64,000 nucleotides of DNA, from the NCBI RefSeq assembly GCF_027587375.1, contig NZ_JAMXIC010000012.1, positions 4,133 to 68,132 on the forward strand, in the 5' to 3' direction. This stretch comes from Arthrobacter sp. B2a2-09 (GTDB lineage Bacteria > Actinomycetota > Actinomycetes > Actinomycetales > Micrococcaceae). The notes under the pieces are model-generated. The model was not told the origin of the DNA. It saw only the letters and a program-made list of their open reading frames with translations, and made no database searches. Both the position numbers and the translations under genes were made by a program. Of the stretch, positions 50,019 to 59,301 are shown one piece after another. Position 1 is the stretch's first letter. Each line of letters opens with the position of its first letter.

Positions 50019-51029
50019 ATGGACCCCAACACCATGACCCGTGAACGCAAGAAGATCATCCTGGATTGCGACCCCGGGCATGACGACGCCGTGGCCCTGC
50101 TGCTGGCCCACGGCAACCCGGACATCGAACTGCTCGCCGTCACCACGGTGGTCGGCAACCAGACCCTCGAAAAGGTCACCCGCAACGCCCTGTCGGTCGG
50201 CACCATCGCTGGCATCACGGGTGTTCCCTTTGCCGCCGGCTGCGACCGTCCGCTGGTCCGCTCCATCGAAACCGCGCCGGACATCCACGGCGAAACCGGC
50301 ATGGACGGCCCCGAACAGCCCCAGTCCACCATCGAGCTGGACCCCCGCCACGCCGTCGACCTCATCATCGAGACGATCATGGCGCACGAGCCGGGCACCG
50401 TGACTCTGGTCCCCACTGCGGGACTCACCAACATCGCGATGGCCGCCCGCAAGGAGCCACGCATCGTTGAACGCGTCAAGGAAGTTGTCCTCATGGGCGG
50501 CGGCTACCACGTAGGCAACTGGAGTGCCGTGGCCGAATTCAACATCATTATTGACCCCGAGGCCGCACACATCGTCTTCAACGAAAAGTGGCCCGTGGTA
50601 ATGGTCGGTTTGGACCTCACACACCAGGCCCTGGCCACTCCCGAGGTCGTAGAGAAGATCGCCGCTGTGGGCACCAAGCCGGCCAAGTTCGTCATGGAAC
50701 TGATGGAGTTTTTCACCAAGACCTACAAGGACGCCCAGGGCTTTGACTATCCTCCGGTGCACGATCCCTGCGCCGTGGCCTATGTCATCGACCCCAGCGT
50801 CATGACTACCCGCAAGGTCCCCGTCGACATCGAGCTGCAGGGCAAGCTCACCCTTGGCATGACCGTGGCCGATTTCCGCGCCCCCGCACCGGCCGACTGC
50901 CACACCTCCGTCGCCGTCGACCTCGACCACGAGAAATTCTGGAACCTCGTCATGGACGCGATCATCCGCATCGGCGAGCCCGCCGTCGGAGCTCCCGTCG
51001 TCGCCAGCATCGCAGGAGAGGCCAAGTAA
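50019..51029 (+). CDS. inosine-uridine-type nucleoside hydrolase
   Basis: A 336-aa nucleoside hydrolase that would split ribonucleosides into base and ribose. The calcium-binding motif DCDPGHDDAVALLLA is near residue 18. VVLMGGGYHVGNWSAVAEFNI and LVPTAGLTNIAMA are family marks, and VHDPCAVAYVIDP holds the later active-site Asp region. ATG 50019 was chosen because GGAG lies 6 nt upstream; ATG 50013 and GTG 50007 are alternatives. It is first in an operon with an MFS transporter and ribokinase: the released ribose can be phosphorylated at once. Confidence 0.93.
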   Translation: MDPNTMTRERKKIILDCDPGHDDAVALLLAHGNPDIELLAVTTVVGNQTLEKVTRNALSVGTIAGITGVPFAAGCDRPLVRSIETAPDIHGETGMDGPEQPQSTIELDPRHAVDLIIETIMAHEPGTVTLVPTAGLTNIAMAARKEPRIVERVKEVVLMGGGYHVGNWSAVAEFNIIIDPEAAHIVFNEKWPVVMVGLDLTHQALATPEVVEKIAAVGTKPAKFVMELMEFFTKTYKDAQGFDYPPVHDPCAVAYVIDPSVMTTRKVPVDIELQGKLTLGMTVADFRAPAPADCHTSVAVDLDHEKFWNLVMDAIIRIGEPAVGAPVVASIAGEAK

Positions 51030-52457
51030 ATGACTACCCTCATCAACGAAACCAAGACCAACCGGGGCAACGTCACGGCCCTCGTGGTCGCCCTGCTGGC
51101 CGCCTGCGTAGCCTTCCAGCTCAACGCGTCCATGCTCAGCCCGGCCCTGGTCACCATGGGCAACGAGCTTCACACGGACCAGGCAGTCATCGGCCTCTCC
51201 CAGACCTGGTTCTTCACGGCTGCGGCCCTGTTCTCACTCTTCCTGCCGCGCCTGAGCGACATCGTCGGACGCAAGAAGATCCTCCTCGGCATGATGCTGA
51301 TGATGGCCGTCGGCTCGGTCATCGCAGCCATGGCCCCCGACATTACGTGGCTCTTCGTGGGCCGTATCATCCAGGGCGTCAGCGGCCCCACCGTGCCGCT
51401 GTGCCTCATCATGCTGCGCTCCGCGGTCAACAACCCGCGAAAGTACGGAGCCCTGATGGGCCTCATCACGGCAGTCAATGGCGGCGTTGCCGGCGTCGAC
51501 TCCTTCGTGGGCGGTTACTTCGCCGAGCACTTCGGATTCCGCAGCAGCTTCTGGCTCATGGTTGGCCTCGCAGTGGTGGCCACGGCCTTGATCGCCATCC
51601 TTGCCGGGGAGAGTAAGCCTGCCGCTGGTACCAGCATGGACTGGCTGGGCGTGTTCTTCATTGTCATCGCGGTGGGCGCACTCCTTACAGCCCTCAATGA
51701 GGGATCCAAGCTTGTTGGCGCATTCTCTTCCGGAACGCTCATGCTGGCCATCGGGCTGATTGTGGTCGCAGCTGCCGCGTTCGCCGCCTTCTGGACGGTG
51801 GAGAAGCGCTCCAAAGAGCCGATGGTGGAAACGATCCACCTTCGCCAGCGTTCCACCTGGGCGCCACTGCTGACCACCACCCTCGCCATGACCGGCATCT
51901 TCGCAGTCATCAACGGCATCGTCCCGGCCTACGTGCAGGCCGCTGCACCGGGTTTCGGAGTCGGTCCCACCGAGATGTCGCTCATGATCCTCACGCCATA
52001 CGCCCTCCTCGGCTGGGTATTCGGACCCATCAGCGGCCGGCTCGCGCCCGTGCTCGGCTACACCAAAGTCCTGCGCATCGGCATGTTGGGCAGCATCGCT
52101 GCCCTGGCCATCATCGCGTTCCTCGGACTCAGCAGCCTGCCCCTCATGATCGTGGGAACGGCCTTGCTCGGCATCATGTACGCCGGTACGGTCAACATCA
52201 TGCTCAACGGACTCGGAGTTGTCCTCTCCCCCGCCGGCAACCCCGGCTTCCTGCCCGGCATGAACGCCGGCGCCTTCAACCTCGGCGCTGGCCTGAGCTT
52301 CCTGGTGTTGCCGGCGGTACTTGTGGCGACCTCAGCGCTCGGCGACGCCAAGGCCTCGTACTTGACGGTCGTCGTCGTCGGCCTCGCCATCACGGTTGCC
52401 GCCTTCGCGGCGTCGCTCCTCATTCCCAAGCCCCTCGAAGCCGAGGTTGAAAAGTGA
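51030..52457 (+). CDS. MFS transporter, probably for nucleosides or ribose
   Basis: A 475-aa major facilitator with about 14 spans. After span 2, RLSDIVGRKKILLGMMLMMA gives the family loop with DxxGRK. WLFVGRIIQGVSGPTVPL and SFVGGYFAEHFGFRSSFWLM follow as in the drug-exporter-like 14-span group. The operon context suggests uptake of nucleosides instead. It starts at the base after the hydrolase stop and overlaps the ribokinase start by 4 nt (GTGA), so all three are tightly coupled. Confidence 0.9.
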   Translation: MTTLINETKTNRGNVTALVVALLAACVAFQLNASMLSPALVTMGNELHTDQAVIGLSQTWFFTAAALFSLFLPRLSDIVGRKKILLGMMLMMAVGSVIAAMAPDITWLFVGRIIQGVSGPTVPLCLIMLRSAVNNPRKYGALMGLITAVNGGVAGVDSFVGGYFAEHFGFRSSFWLMVGLAVVATALIAILAGESKPAAGTSMDWLGVFFIVIAVGALLTALNEGSKLVGAFSSGTLMLAIGLIVVAAAAFAAFWTVEKRSKEPMVETIHLRQRSTWAPLLTTTLAMTGIFAVINGIVPAYVQAAAPGFGVGPTEMSLMILTPYALLGWVFGPISGRLAPVLGYTKVLRIGMLGSIAALAIIAFLGLSSLPLMIVGTALLGIMYAGTVNIMLNGLGVVLSPAGNPGFLPGMNAGAFNLGAGLSFLVLPAVLVATSALGDAKASYLTVVVVGLAITVAAFAASLLIPKPLEAEVEK

Positions 52458-53398
52458 ACCGCAGGATCGTCGTCGTCGGGTCCTTGAACGCGGACCTGAC
52501 CATCTATTGCGAGCGGCTCCCGCTCCCGGGCGAAACCGTCCACGGCAACGGCTTCGCGGTCAATCCCGGCGGCAAGAGCGCCAACCAGGCCGTCGCGGCG
52601 AGCAAGCTGGGCGGCACGGTGAGCCTGATCGGTGCGGTCGGAGATGATTCCAACGGCGCCATGCTCCTCGCCTCGACAGAAGGGGCTGGCGTGGACGTCT
52701 CGCGCGTCCGCCGTTCCACGGATGTGGCTACCGGCGTCGCGGTTATCGCGGTAGACGCGAATGGTGAGAACAACATCATCATTTCGGCCGGTGCCAACGG
52801 AACGCTCGCCCCGGCGGACGTGTCGGCTGACGCTTTCGACGACGCTGCGGTGCTCTGCCTCTGCCTGGAGGTCAGCCTTGAGACTGTGGAGGCTGCCGCC
52901 AAAACAGCGCACGACGCCGGTGCAACAGTTCTGTTGAACCTCTCGCCGTACGCCGAGATCCCGCAAAGCCTGGCCGCCTTGAGCGATGTCCTGCTGGTCA
53001 ACGCCCACGAAGCGTCCATGTTCCTGGGCGACGCCGAGATGCCGCACCCGGGCGCGCACGCGAGCGCCTGGGAGCCTGTCCGAAGCCAGTTCGCCGAGCG
53101 GGGATTGGAGCGGGTCCTCGTTACCCTCGGCTCCCACGGCTCGGTGGTGGTGGATTCCCTCGCCGCGTCCGGGGAACAGATCTCCCGGATCGCACCCACC
53201 AAGGTCAATGCCGTGGATACGACCGGAGCCGGGGACGCCTTCACCGGGGCAGTGGCTGCCCGCCTCGCCGCGGGCGAAACCTTGGCCGAAGCCGCGGCGT
53301 TCGCTTCGGTTGCCGCAGCGCTCGCCACCACCAAGAAGGGCACCCAAGCCGCCTACCCCGGCGCCGAGGAGGTCCTGGAGCACTTGCGGATTTCCTGA
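52454..53398 (+). CDS. rbsK: ribokinase (PfkB family)
   Basis: A 314-aa sugar kinase. The N-terminal GSLNADLTIYCERLPLPGET is the ribokinase-type start, and NPGGKSANQAVAASKLG is PfkB signature 1. Signature 2 with the catalytic Asp is VDTTGAGDAFTGAVAARLAAG near residue 255. It makes ribose 5-phosphate from the ribose freed by the hydrolase. It starts at GTG 52454, overlapping the MFS stop. It is the last gene of the LacI-controlled operon. Confidence 0.93.
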   Translation: MNRRIVVVGSLNADLTIYCERLPLPGETVHGNGFAVNPGGKSANQAVAASKLGGTVSLIGAVGDDSNGAMLLASTEGAGVDVSRVRRSTDVATGVAVIAVDANGENNIIISAGANGTLAPADVSADAFDDAAVLCLCLEVSLETVEAAAKTAHDAGATVLLNLSPYAEIPQSLAALSDVLLVNAHEASMFLGDAEMPHPGAHASAWEPVRSQFAERGLERVLVTLGSHGSVVVDSLAASGEQISRIAPTKVNAVDTTGAGDAFTGAVAARLAAGETLAEAAAFASVAAALATTKKGTQAAYPGAEEVLEHLRIS

Positions 53399-53512
53399 CT
53401 CAGCCTGCCAACGGGTACCTGCTTTTACGCCTCGACCAGCGACTTTACAAATTCTGTAATCTCCTCGCTTTTTGACTAGCCAAGACGGGGTGGCATCCCC
53501 CATGCTTGCTCC

Positions 53513-54073
53513 ATGTACTCAGCGTCGAGCCCATACCGCATCATCACCGTCTGCACGGGAAACATCTGCCGCTCACCCATGGCGGAGCTGATGTTGACTG
53601 AAGCGTTCGACGCCGGAGGGCTGGGTGGAGCGGTTGTTGTGGACTCGGCGGGAACTACCTCCTACGAGGCCGGGCACCCCATCGATCCACGCGCAGCCCG
53701 GGTCCTTTCGGCACACCGCATCCGCTCCGAAGGTCACATTGCCCGGAGTTGGCGCCAGGAGTGGTTCCGGGAGCGGGACCTGATTTTGGCCCTCGACGTG
53801 GATCACTATGGCTGGCTGCACGAGGCCGCCCCGGATTCGGAAACACTCGCCAAGATCCGGATGCTACGCAGTTTCGACCCAGCCGTTGCTGGCCGGAGCA
53901 CCTTGGACCTGGGCATCGAGGATCCTTGGTACGGGGGCCACCACGATTTCGACGTCACCTGGGACCTCATCCGCGCGGCCGTTCCCGGAATCGTCGCCTA
54001 CACTCGGGACGCCCTTGCCGCCAGGCAGCACGCACAGCACCACGATCCACAGCAGGTACGCTCTATTTCATGA
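53513..54073 (+). CDS. low-molecular-weight protein-tyrosine phosphatase
   Basis: A 186-aa LMW-PTP. The catalytic loop CTGNICRS lies at residues 14-21 (Cys14, Arg20). The general acid Asp lies in LGIEDPWYGGHHDFD near residue 142. The length is slightly above the usual 150-165 aa, with a longer C-terminus. Family members dephosphorylate proteins such as capsule kinases. A TTACA-N5-TGTAA inverted repeat at 53445-53459 lies upstream. Its stop overlaps the next start as ATGA, linking it to the P-loop/PabB gene. Confidence 0.93.
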   Translation: MYSASSPYRIITVCTGNICRSPMAELMLTEAFDAGGLGGAVVVDSAGTTSYEAGHPIDPRAARVLSAHRIRSEGHIARSWRQEWFRERDLILALDVDHYGWLHEAAPDSETLAKIRMLRSFDPAVAGRSTLDLGIEDPWYGGHHDFDVTWDLIRAAVPGIVAYTRDALAARQHAQHHDPQQVRSIS

Positions 54074-56130
54074 CCCCAGCACCCGTGATCATCGCCATCG
54101 ATGGCCGCTCCGGCGCGGGAAAGACTACTCTCGCCGTCGAACTTGCCGCCCGCCTCCGCATGCATCACAAGGTGTCACTGTTCCATCTCGAGGACATCTA
54201 TCCGGGCTGGAACGGACTTGCCGCGGGCATCGAGCGGTACGTCACCACGGTCTTGGCGCCGCTGCGGCACGGCGACGCCGCCGAGTGGGTCAGCTGGGAC
54301 TGGGAGAAACACTACGACGGCCGCAGCCACGTGACGCTGCCTGCCGAAATCGTCATCGTCGAGGGCGTCGGGGCGGCTGCGAGTGCCGCCCGGCCCATGC
54401 TTGACGCCGTGGTCTGGGTGGACGCTCCCGACGACCAACGCCGGCACCGTGCGATGGCCCGGGACGGCAGCAGCTACGAACCGTTCTGGGACAGCTGGGC
54501 GGCGCAGGAGGACGAGTGGCTGGAGGCCGACGACGTCCTCGACCACACTGACGTCAAGGTGCTGAACCGGGCAGACGGCAATGCCCCGGATGACGCCCTG
54601 CAGGCGCTGAACTACCTCCCTTCGCTCTCCCCCGTGCTCGTTCCCGAGCTCTCGGCACGCCGCGGCTTGCAGCTCAAGGCCGAACGGATCGACGCCACGC
54701 CGGACGCCGCGGCCCTGTTCAAAACGCTCTACGCCCAGTCCGCCAACGCCGTCTGGCTCGATTCCTCCAACACGTCCTCCAATACCGGCACAGTCGGTGA
54801 CGCCGGATCCTTGAACGCTGCGGCCGAGCGCAGCCGCTTCAGCATCCTCGCGGACGACGGCGGCTCCTTCGGTCAAGCTGTAACGCACAGTTCCGGAGCC
54901 ACCCGGCTCAGCGCCGGATGCGCCACGGTGGAGACTACCGGTCCCTTCTTCCGCTGGCTGGACACCGTGTGGGGCCGCAAGGCCTTGAGGGCACCGGAAG
55001 GCTATGACTGCGAATTCACGCTCGGTTGGTTGGGCTACCTCGGCTATGAATTGAAACGGGAGACCGGTGGCAGCGATGTCCAAGCCGGCACTCCGGATGC
55101 GGCGTTGCTCTTCGCCGGCCGGGCCGTGGTGATCGACCACCGCGACGCTGCGGTCTGGCTGCTCGCCATCGATGCCCCCGACGCCGGCGATTGGCTTGGG
55201 CTTGCGCGCGAGGCGGTGCTGTCCGCCGTCCCGGCACCTCAAGAGGCGTCGGCACCCCAGAGCCGCGCAGTGGTGCTTGAGTTCTCCAGCCGCGACACCG
55301 AGGACGAATACAAAAGCAAAATCACAGATGCCCAGCACCAGATCGCCGAGGGCAACACCTACGAGGTCTGCCTGACCACCACCGTGACCGCCTCGGATCC
55401 CGGACTGGACCCGTGGGAGAGCTACCTCGCGCTGCGCAAGCGCAACCCGGCGCCGTTCGCGAGCTACTTGCGGTTCGGCGATCTGACGGTTGCGAGTACC
55501 TCGCCGGAGCGCTTCCTGCGGATAACCTCCGACGGCGGCATGCGGGCCGAGCCGATCAAGGGCACCAGGGGCCGGGCCAACGATCCCGTCATCGACGAAG
55601 CGCTGCGGCGTGGCCTTGAATCCTCGCTCAAGGACCGTGCCGAGAACATCATGATCGTGGACTTGCTTCGCAACGACCTCAGCCATTTCGCCGTGCCCGG
55701 ATCGGTGACCGTCAGCCGGCTGTGCGCGGTGGAAAGCTACGCCACGGTGCACCAGATGGTGAGCACCATCGACGCCCGGCTGCGGCCCGGAGCACCCCGG
55801 GCCGAGGCCGTGGCGGCAGCGTTCCCCGCCGGGTCCATGACGGGCGCCCCGAAGATCAGCACCATGGACATCCTTGACGGGCTGGAGTCCGGACCGCGCG
55901 GGGTCTACTCCGGCGCGATTGGGTACTTCTCCCTCAACGCGGCGACGGATCTCGCCGTCGTGATCCGGACCCTGGTGATGAGTGCCGACGGCGACGGCGG
56001 ACGCACGCTCAGTCTCGGCGTCGGGGGCGCCATCACGGCGGACTCCACGCCCCAGGACGAATACGAGGAAATCCGGACCAAGGCGTTCGGCGTGCTCTCG
56101 GCCCTGGGCGCGGAGTTTCCCACCGCTTGA
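54070..56130 (+). CDS. P-loop kinase-like domain fused to aminodeoxychorismate synthase component I (PabB)
   Basis: A 686-aa fusion. Residues 1-190 form a uridine-kinase-like P-loop domain: Walker A GRSGAGKTT at 12-20, a conserved FHLEDIYPGWNGL, and IVIVEGVGAAA. From about residue 220 the protein is PabB: PIKGTRGR near 495, ENIMIVDLLRNDLSHFAVPGS, GSMTGAPK near 590, GVYSGAIGYFS. PabB, with a PabA glutaminase not seen here, makes 4-amino-4-deoxychorismate for folate. The role of the kinase-like part is unknown. A PabC-like gene starts at 63612. ATG 54070 overlaps the phosphatase stop. Confidence 0.88.
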   Translation: MTPAPVIIAIDGRSGAGKTTLAVELAARLRMHHKVSLFHLEDIYPGWNGLAAGIERYVTTVLAPLRHGDAAEWVSWDWEKHYDGRSHVTLPAEIVIVEGVGAAASAARPMLDAVVWVDAPDDQRRHRAMARDGSSYEPFWDSWAAQEDEWLEADDVLDHTDVKVLNRADGNAPDDALQALNYLPSLSPVLVPELSARRGLQLKAERIDATPDAAALFKTLYAQSANAVWLDSSNTSSNTGTVGDAGSLNAAAERSRFSILADDGGSFGQAVTHSSGATRLSAGCATVETTGPFFRWLDTVWGRKALRAPEGYDCEFTLGWLGYLGYELKRETGGSDVQAGTPDAALLFAGRAVVIDHRDAAVWLLAIDAPDAGDWLGLAREAVLSAVPAPQEASAPQSRAVVLEFSSRDTEDEYKSKITDAQHQIAEGNTYEVCLTTTVTASDPGLDPWESYLALRKRNPAPFASYLRFGDLTVASTSPERFLRITSDGGMRAEPIKGTRGRANDPVIDEALRRGLESSLKDRAENIMIVDLLRNDLSHFAVPGSVTVSRLCAVESYATVHQMVSTIDARLRPGAPRAEAVAAAFPAGSMTGAPKISTMDILDGLESGPRGVYSGAIGYFSLNAATDLAVVIRTLVMSADGDGGRTLSLGVGGAITADSTPQDEYEEIRTKAFGVLSALGAEFPTA

Positions 56131-56133
56131 GAG

Positions 56134-57714
56134 TCAGTCGTGTTCTTCCGTGCGGGCGCGGGCGGTCCGGGGATCGTTTCGCGTGATCGCGTAGTAGATC
56201 AGGCTGGCCAGGATTGCACCCACGAACCATGAATACGGGCCCAGGCCCGAGCCTCCCGGCAGGAACCCCTGCAGTGCCGGGACCAGGGCGATAACGCCTG
56301 CGACGACGGCGGCAGGGACCAGCGCGGCAATGGCCTTGAGGTTCCAGCCCTTGGTGTAGAAGTAGAGGCCTTTTTCGTCCTCGTGGTACAGGTCCGAGAC
56401 CTTGCAGCGTTGGTGCCTGATGCGGAAGAAGTCAGTGAAGATCACGCCGAACAGCGGACCAAGCAGCGCGCCCAGCCCACCCAGGAAGTACACGATCACC
56501 ACGGGACTGCTGAAGAGGTTCCACGGCAGGATCACGATTGCGAGCACTGCGCTGATGAGGCCGCCGCGGCGGAAGTCGATCCGGTGCGGGGCCACGTTGG
56601 CGAGGTCGTAGGAGGCGGAAACGAAGTTGGCCACCACGTTGATGCCGATCGTGGCCACCACAAACGTGACGGCGGCGATGATGGTGATCCACGGATTCTT
56701 GATCGCCTGGACGATCGCCACGGGATCGGTGATGACCTTGAACATGTCTTGGCCACGGTACTGGTCCGCAGTGAAGTAGGACGCCGCGCCGGCCGTGACC
56801 ACCACCGTGACCAGGGCGAAGGCGATGAAGTTCACCGGGAGGCCCCAGAAGTTGCCGCGCAGGATGGTCTTGCGGTCCGGTGCGAACCGGGAAAAATCGC
56901 AGAAGTTCAGGAGAAGCGCCGCAAAGTAGGTGACTGTCAGGGCGATGGCCGAGAAGAACTGGGTCACGGCTGCTGGGCCGTCCAACGGCGCGACGCCGGG
57001 GATCGAGAGGCTGAACTTGTTGCCCGCTTGCGTCAGGATGTAGACCGCGAGCGCGAACATGGCCACCCAAATGGCAGGGCCGGCCCAGTCCTGGAACTTC
57101 CGGACCGTCTCCATGCCCCGGCGGATGACCAGCAGCTGGACCGCCCAGAGGACCAGGAAAGCCGCCCAGCCGAGCGGCGTCAGGCCAAGGATACGTGGCA
57201 CGTCCGGACCGTCAAGCGAAGTCAGCTGGGGCCACACGGAAAACAGCAGCACCAGCACGGCTTCGGAGGCGAGCCAGGTCTGGATGCCGTACCAAGCGAT
57301 GGCAATGAGTGCCCGGATCAGGGCGGCCAAGTTGGCCCCAAAGAGGCCGAAGGACATCCGCGCCAGAACCGGATACGGTACGCCGGTTTTCTGCCCCGCC
57401 GTCCCGGCGAAGTTCATGAGGAAGTAGACCAGGGTAATGCCGAGGACCAGGGCCAGGAAGACTTGCCAGCCCACCAGACCGGTGATGAAGAGGCCGGCCG
57501 CGAAAGTGTAACCGGCGATGCTGTGGACGTCGCACATCCACAGGGCGAAGAGGCTGCGAACCTTCCAGTTGCGTTGCCGGGCCGGTGCGAGGTCCGCGTT
57601 CCACAGCCTGTCGCTGACCAATCGGCCCTCGGCCAGGATTCGAACTTTCTCAGGGTATTCGTCGCCCGGCTCGGGCGGTGCCTGCACAGCCGGGGACTCG
57701 TTTTTCCGCGCCAT
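56134..57714 (-). CDS. NCS1-family nucleobase:cation symporter
   Basis: A 526-aa NCS1 permease with about 12 spans. Typical blocks are LWNADLAPARQRNWKVRSLFALWM, GVPYPVLARMSFGLFGANLAALIRALIAI and YDLANVAPHRIDFRRGG. Members carry cytosine, uracil, allantoin or hydantoins with sodium or protons. ATG 57714 (MARKNES) was chosen; an earlier ATG would add five residues. It converges on the PabB fusion with a 3-bp gap and is divergent from the next gene. It could complement the nucleoside hydrolase operon nearby by taking up or releasing bases (inference). Confidence 0.92.
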   Translation of the reverse strand: MARKNESPAVQAPPEPGDEYPEKVRILAEGRLVSDRLWNADLAPARQRNWKVRSLFALWMCDVHSIAGYTFAAGLFITGLVGWQVFLALVLGITLVYFLMNFAGTAGQKTGVPYPVLARMSFGLFGANLAALIRALIAIAWYGIQTWLASEAVLVLLFSVWPQLTSLDGPDVPRILGLTPLGWAAFLVLWAVQLLVIRRGMETVRKFQDWAGPAIWVAMFALAVYILTQAGNKFSLSIPGVAPLDGPAAVTQFFSAIALTVTYFAALLLNFCDFSRFAPDRKTILRGNFWGLPVNFIAFALVTVVVTAGAASYFTADQYRGQDMFKVITDPVAIVQAIKNPWITIIAAVTFVVATIGINVVANFVSASYDLANVAPHRIDFRRGGLISAVLAIVILPWNLFSSPVVIVYFLGGLGALLGPLFGVIFTDFFRIRHQRCKVSDLYHEDEKGLYFYTKGWNLKAIAALVPAAVVAGVIALVPALQGFLPGGSGLGPYSWFVGAILASLIYYAITRNDPRTARARTEEHD

Positions 57715-57851
57715 AATGCCTCCGAACAACGCTTCGAAACATGCTTGGAATTACAGAATCGCCCCATTGCTGCTGGAAGGAAAGCCCCTTCGGGAGTGCT
57801 GGCACGTTGTCGCGTTAGCATTGGTCCCACCACGTCTTATCAGGAGGATGC

Positions 57852-58316
57852 ATGCCCTACACCGTTGACTTCCAGAACGTTTCTACTGTCGGCTTGGAAT
57901 CCTCTCCGGTCGCCGACACCCTCGCCGGTTTGCGCGCCAACGAGGCCCGCTATTACCGGAATAAATACGACCACGCCTTCACCGTGAGCCCTGCGAGCGA
58001 GGTTCCGGAGGTGGTCGAGCGGGTAAGCCGCATCCTGAAGGACGAGCGTGACATCGTCATCGACTCAAGCCCGCTGGAAGCGACCGCCTTCGACGTCGAC
58101 GGTTTGCGGATGGCCTACGTTTTCTACGAATCGGGACTGTCGATCAACGTCATGTACAGCCTCGAAGAGGGCGGGAAGCGAGCGGTCGGATTCAAGCTCG
58201 CCGACGGCATGGAAATTCCGGAGGAACTGGCGTCACGCTTCAAATTCGCTCGCCAGAAGTCGAAGCTTGCAGGCGTTATCCGTGGTTCTTTTTTCGTGAT
58301 CAAGGGCGAGTACTGA
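57852..58316 (+). CDS. hypothetical protein
   Basis: A 154-aa protein without a recognised family. It contains a helix rich in Arg and Tyr (RANEARYYRNKYDHAF), a mid-part with VVERVSRILKDERDIV, then strands (ATAFDVDGLRMAYVFYE, INVMYSLEE) and a basic C-terminus (RFKFARQKSKLAG). It has no signal peptide and no membrane span. AGGAGG at 57842-57847 supports the start. It is single and divergent from the NCS1 gene. Confidence 0.65.
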   Translation: MPYTVDFQNVSTVGLESSPVADTLAGLRANEARYYRNKYDHAFTVSPASEVPEVVERVSRILKDERDIVIDSSPLEATAFDVDGLRMAYVFYESGLSINVMYSLEEGGKRAVGFKLADGMEIPEELASRFKFARQKSKLAGVIRGSFFVIKGEY

Positions 58317-58542
58317 CCGCGCTCACCGCATCCGGACGACGCCGGGGTTACTCTGGTTGACCGCCAAGGGCGTCCAAGTAGACGACACTCTATTTAGGAA
58401 GCCTACTGATTATGTACCGTGGCAACCATCCTATTCATTACTGCTTGGGATCGGTGCGGGGAAAGACCGGCCGGGCGGTTGAGGCAAGGCTGTGCCGGTT
58501 ACCCCCGGGAAGGTCGTGCCGCCACGAAAATTGGGGTTACAA
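58317..58542. other. 226-bp non-coding leader region, no feature recognised
   Basis: GC-rich with short inverted pairs (for example GCCGGTTACC near 58492 against GGTTAC near 58536). TTGACC at 58357-58362 and a TAGACG-like -10 at 58379-58384 could be a promoter. No riboswitch class was recognised. Confidence 0.3.
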
Positions 58543-59268
58543 ATGAAAAAAGTGTTCGCACCGCTCGGGATTCTCTTTGCCGCCGTACTGGCGTTGACCG
58601 GCTGCGGAGGTCCGGCAAATCCGGGAAGCGCGGCCGCTTCTTCCTCGACGCCTACGCCTACGCCTACGCCAACACCGACGCCAACTCCGAAGACCTACAC
58701 AAATGAAGAACTCGCTTCGATCATTGCGCAGTTGAAGGACGACCAGGGCAAGCCGTTGACCGTGGTACCCGCTGCGCAGATCGACCAGGGCATGATCGCC
58801 GCGAAGCAGATGCTCAAGTCCGCCGTCATCGCACCCCCGGAATGCGCAGCCCTGGCGAGCAATAACGCGCAGGTCCCGGACGGGGCGACCTAAGCGGCGG
58901 GGCAGAGCATCTCCGCGGCGGACAAGTCCATCACCGTAATCACCGCCCTGGCGGTGAAGGATCCCACCGTGCTGGCCGGCCAGACGAAGAAATCCACTGA
59001 TGCGCTGGCTCAGTGTTCGACATTCACGATTGAGGTAGGAGGGCAGAAGGTCACTACCCAGGTCCAGCCGCTGCCGGAAAAGACCAGCGGGGATCAGTCA
59101 ATGGGTCTGTTGATGACCCAGGTCATGCCCACGGGCCAGAAGGCGACCACACTGACCGTGACCGGCGTGAAAGGCAATCTCGGGGCCACGGCGATCAAGA
59201 CGGGCGCCACCGTCAACGCTGACTCCGCGGCGGAACTGGTCAAACTCGTCGACGCGGTCCTCGGCTAA
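58543..59268 (+). pseudogene. lipoprotein gene with internal TAA stop at 58891-58893
   Basis: An exported lipoprotein of about 241 aa if the stop is read through. The signal peptide (MKKVFAPLGILFAAVLALTGC, lipobox LTGC) is followed by a Thr-Pro linker of seven TP repeats. The first part ends at TAA 58891. The same frame then continues without a break as AAGQSISAADKSITVITALAV to the stop at 59268, with matching composition and no start codon close after the TAA. This points to a nonsense mutation, or a sequencing error. The start, ATG 58543, is clear. Family unknown. Confidence 0.78.
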
Positions 59269-59301
59269 GTAGTCAGGCGGCGGAGGACTCATCAAGGCGC
59301 G

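Noticed and set aside
56383..57987. A 534-codon open frame opposite the NCS1 permease
   Set aside because: The permease on the other strand has clear family motifs; this frame has none.
58317..58542. Possible riboswitch before the lipoprotein gene
   Set aside because: Some pairing is visible but no conserved core of any riboswitch class could be recognised.
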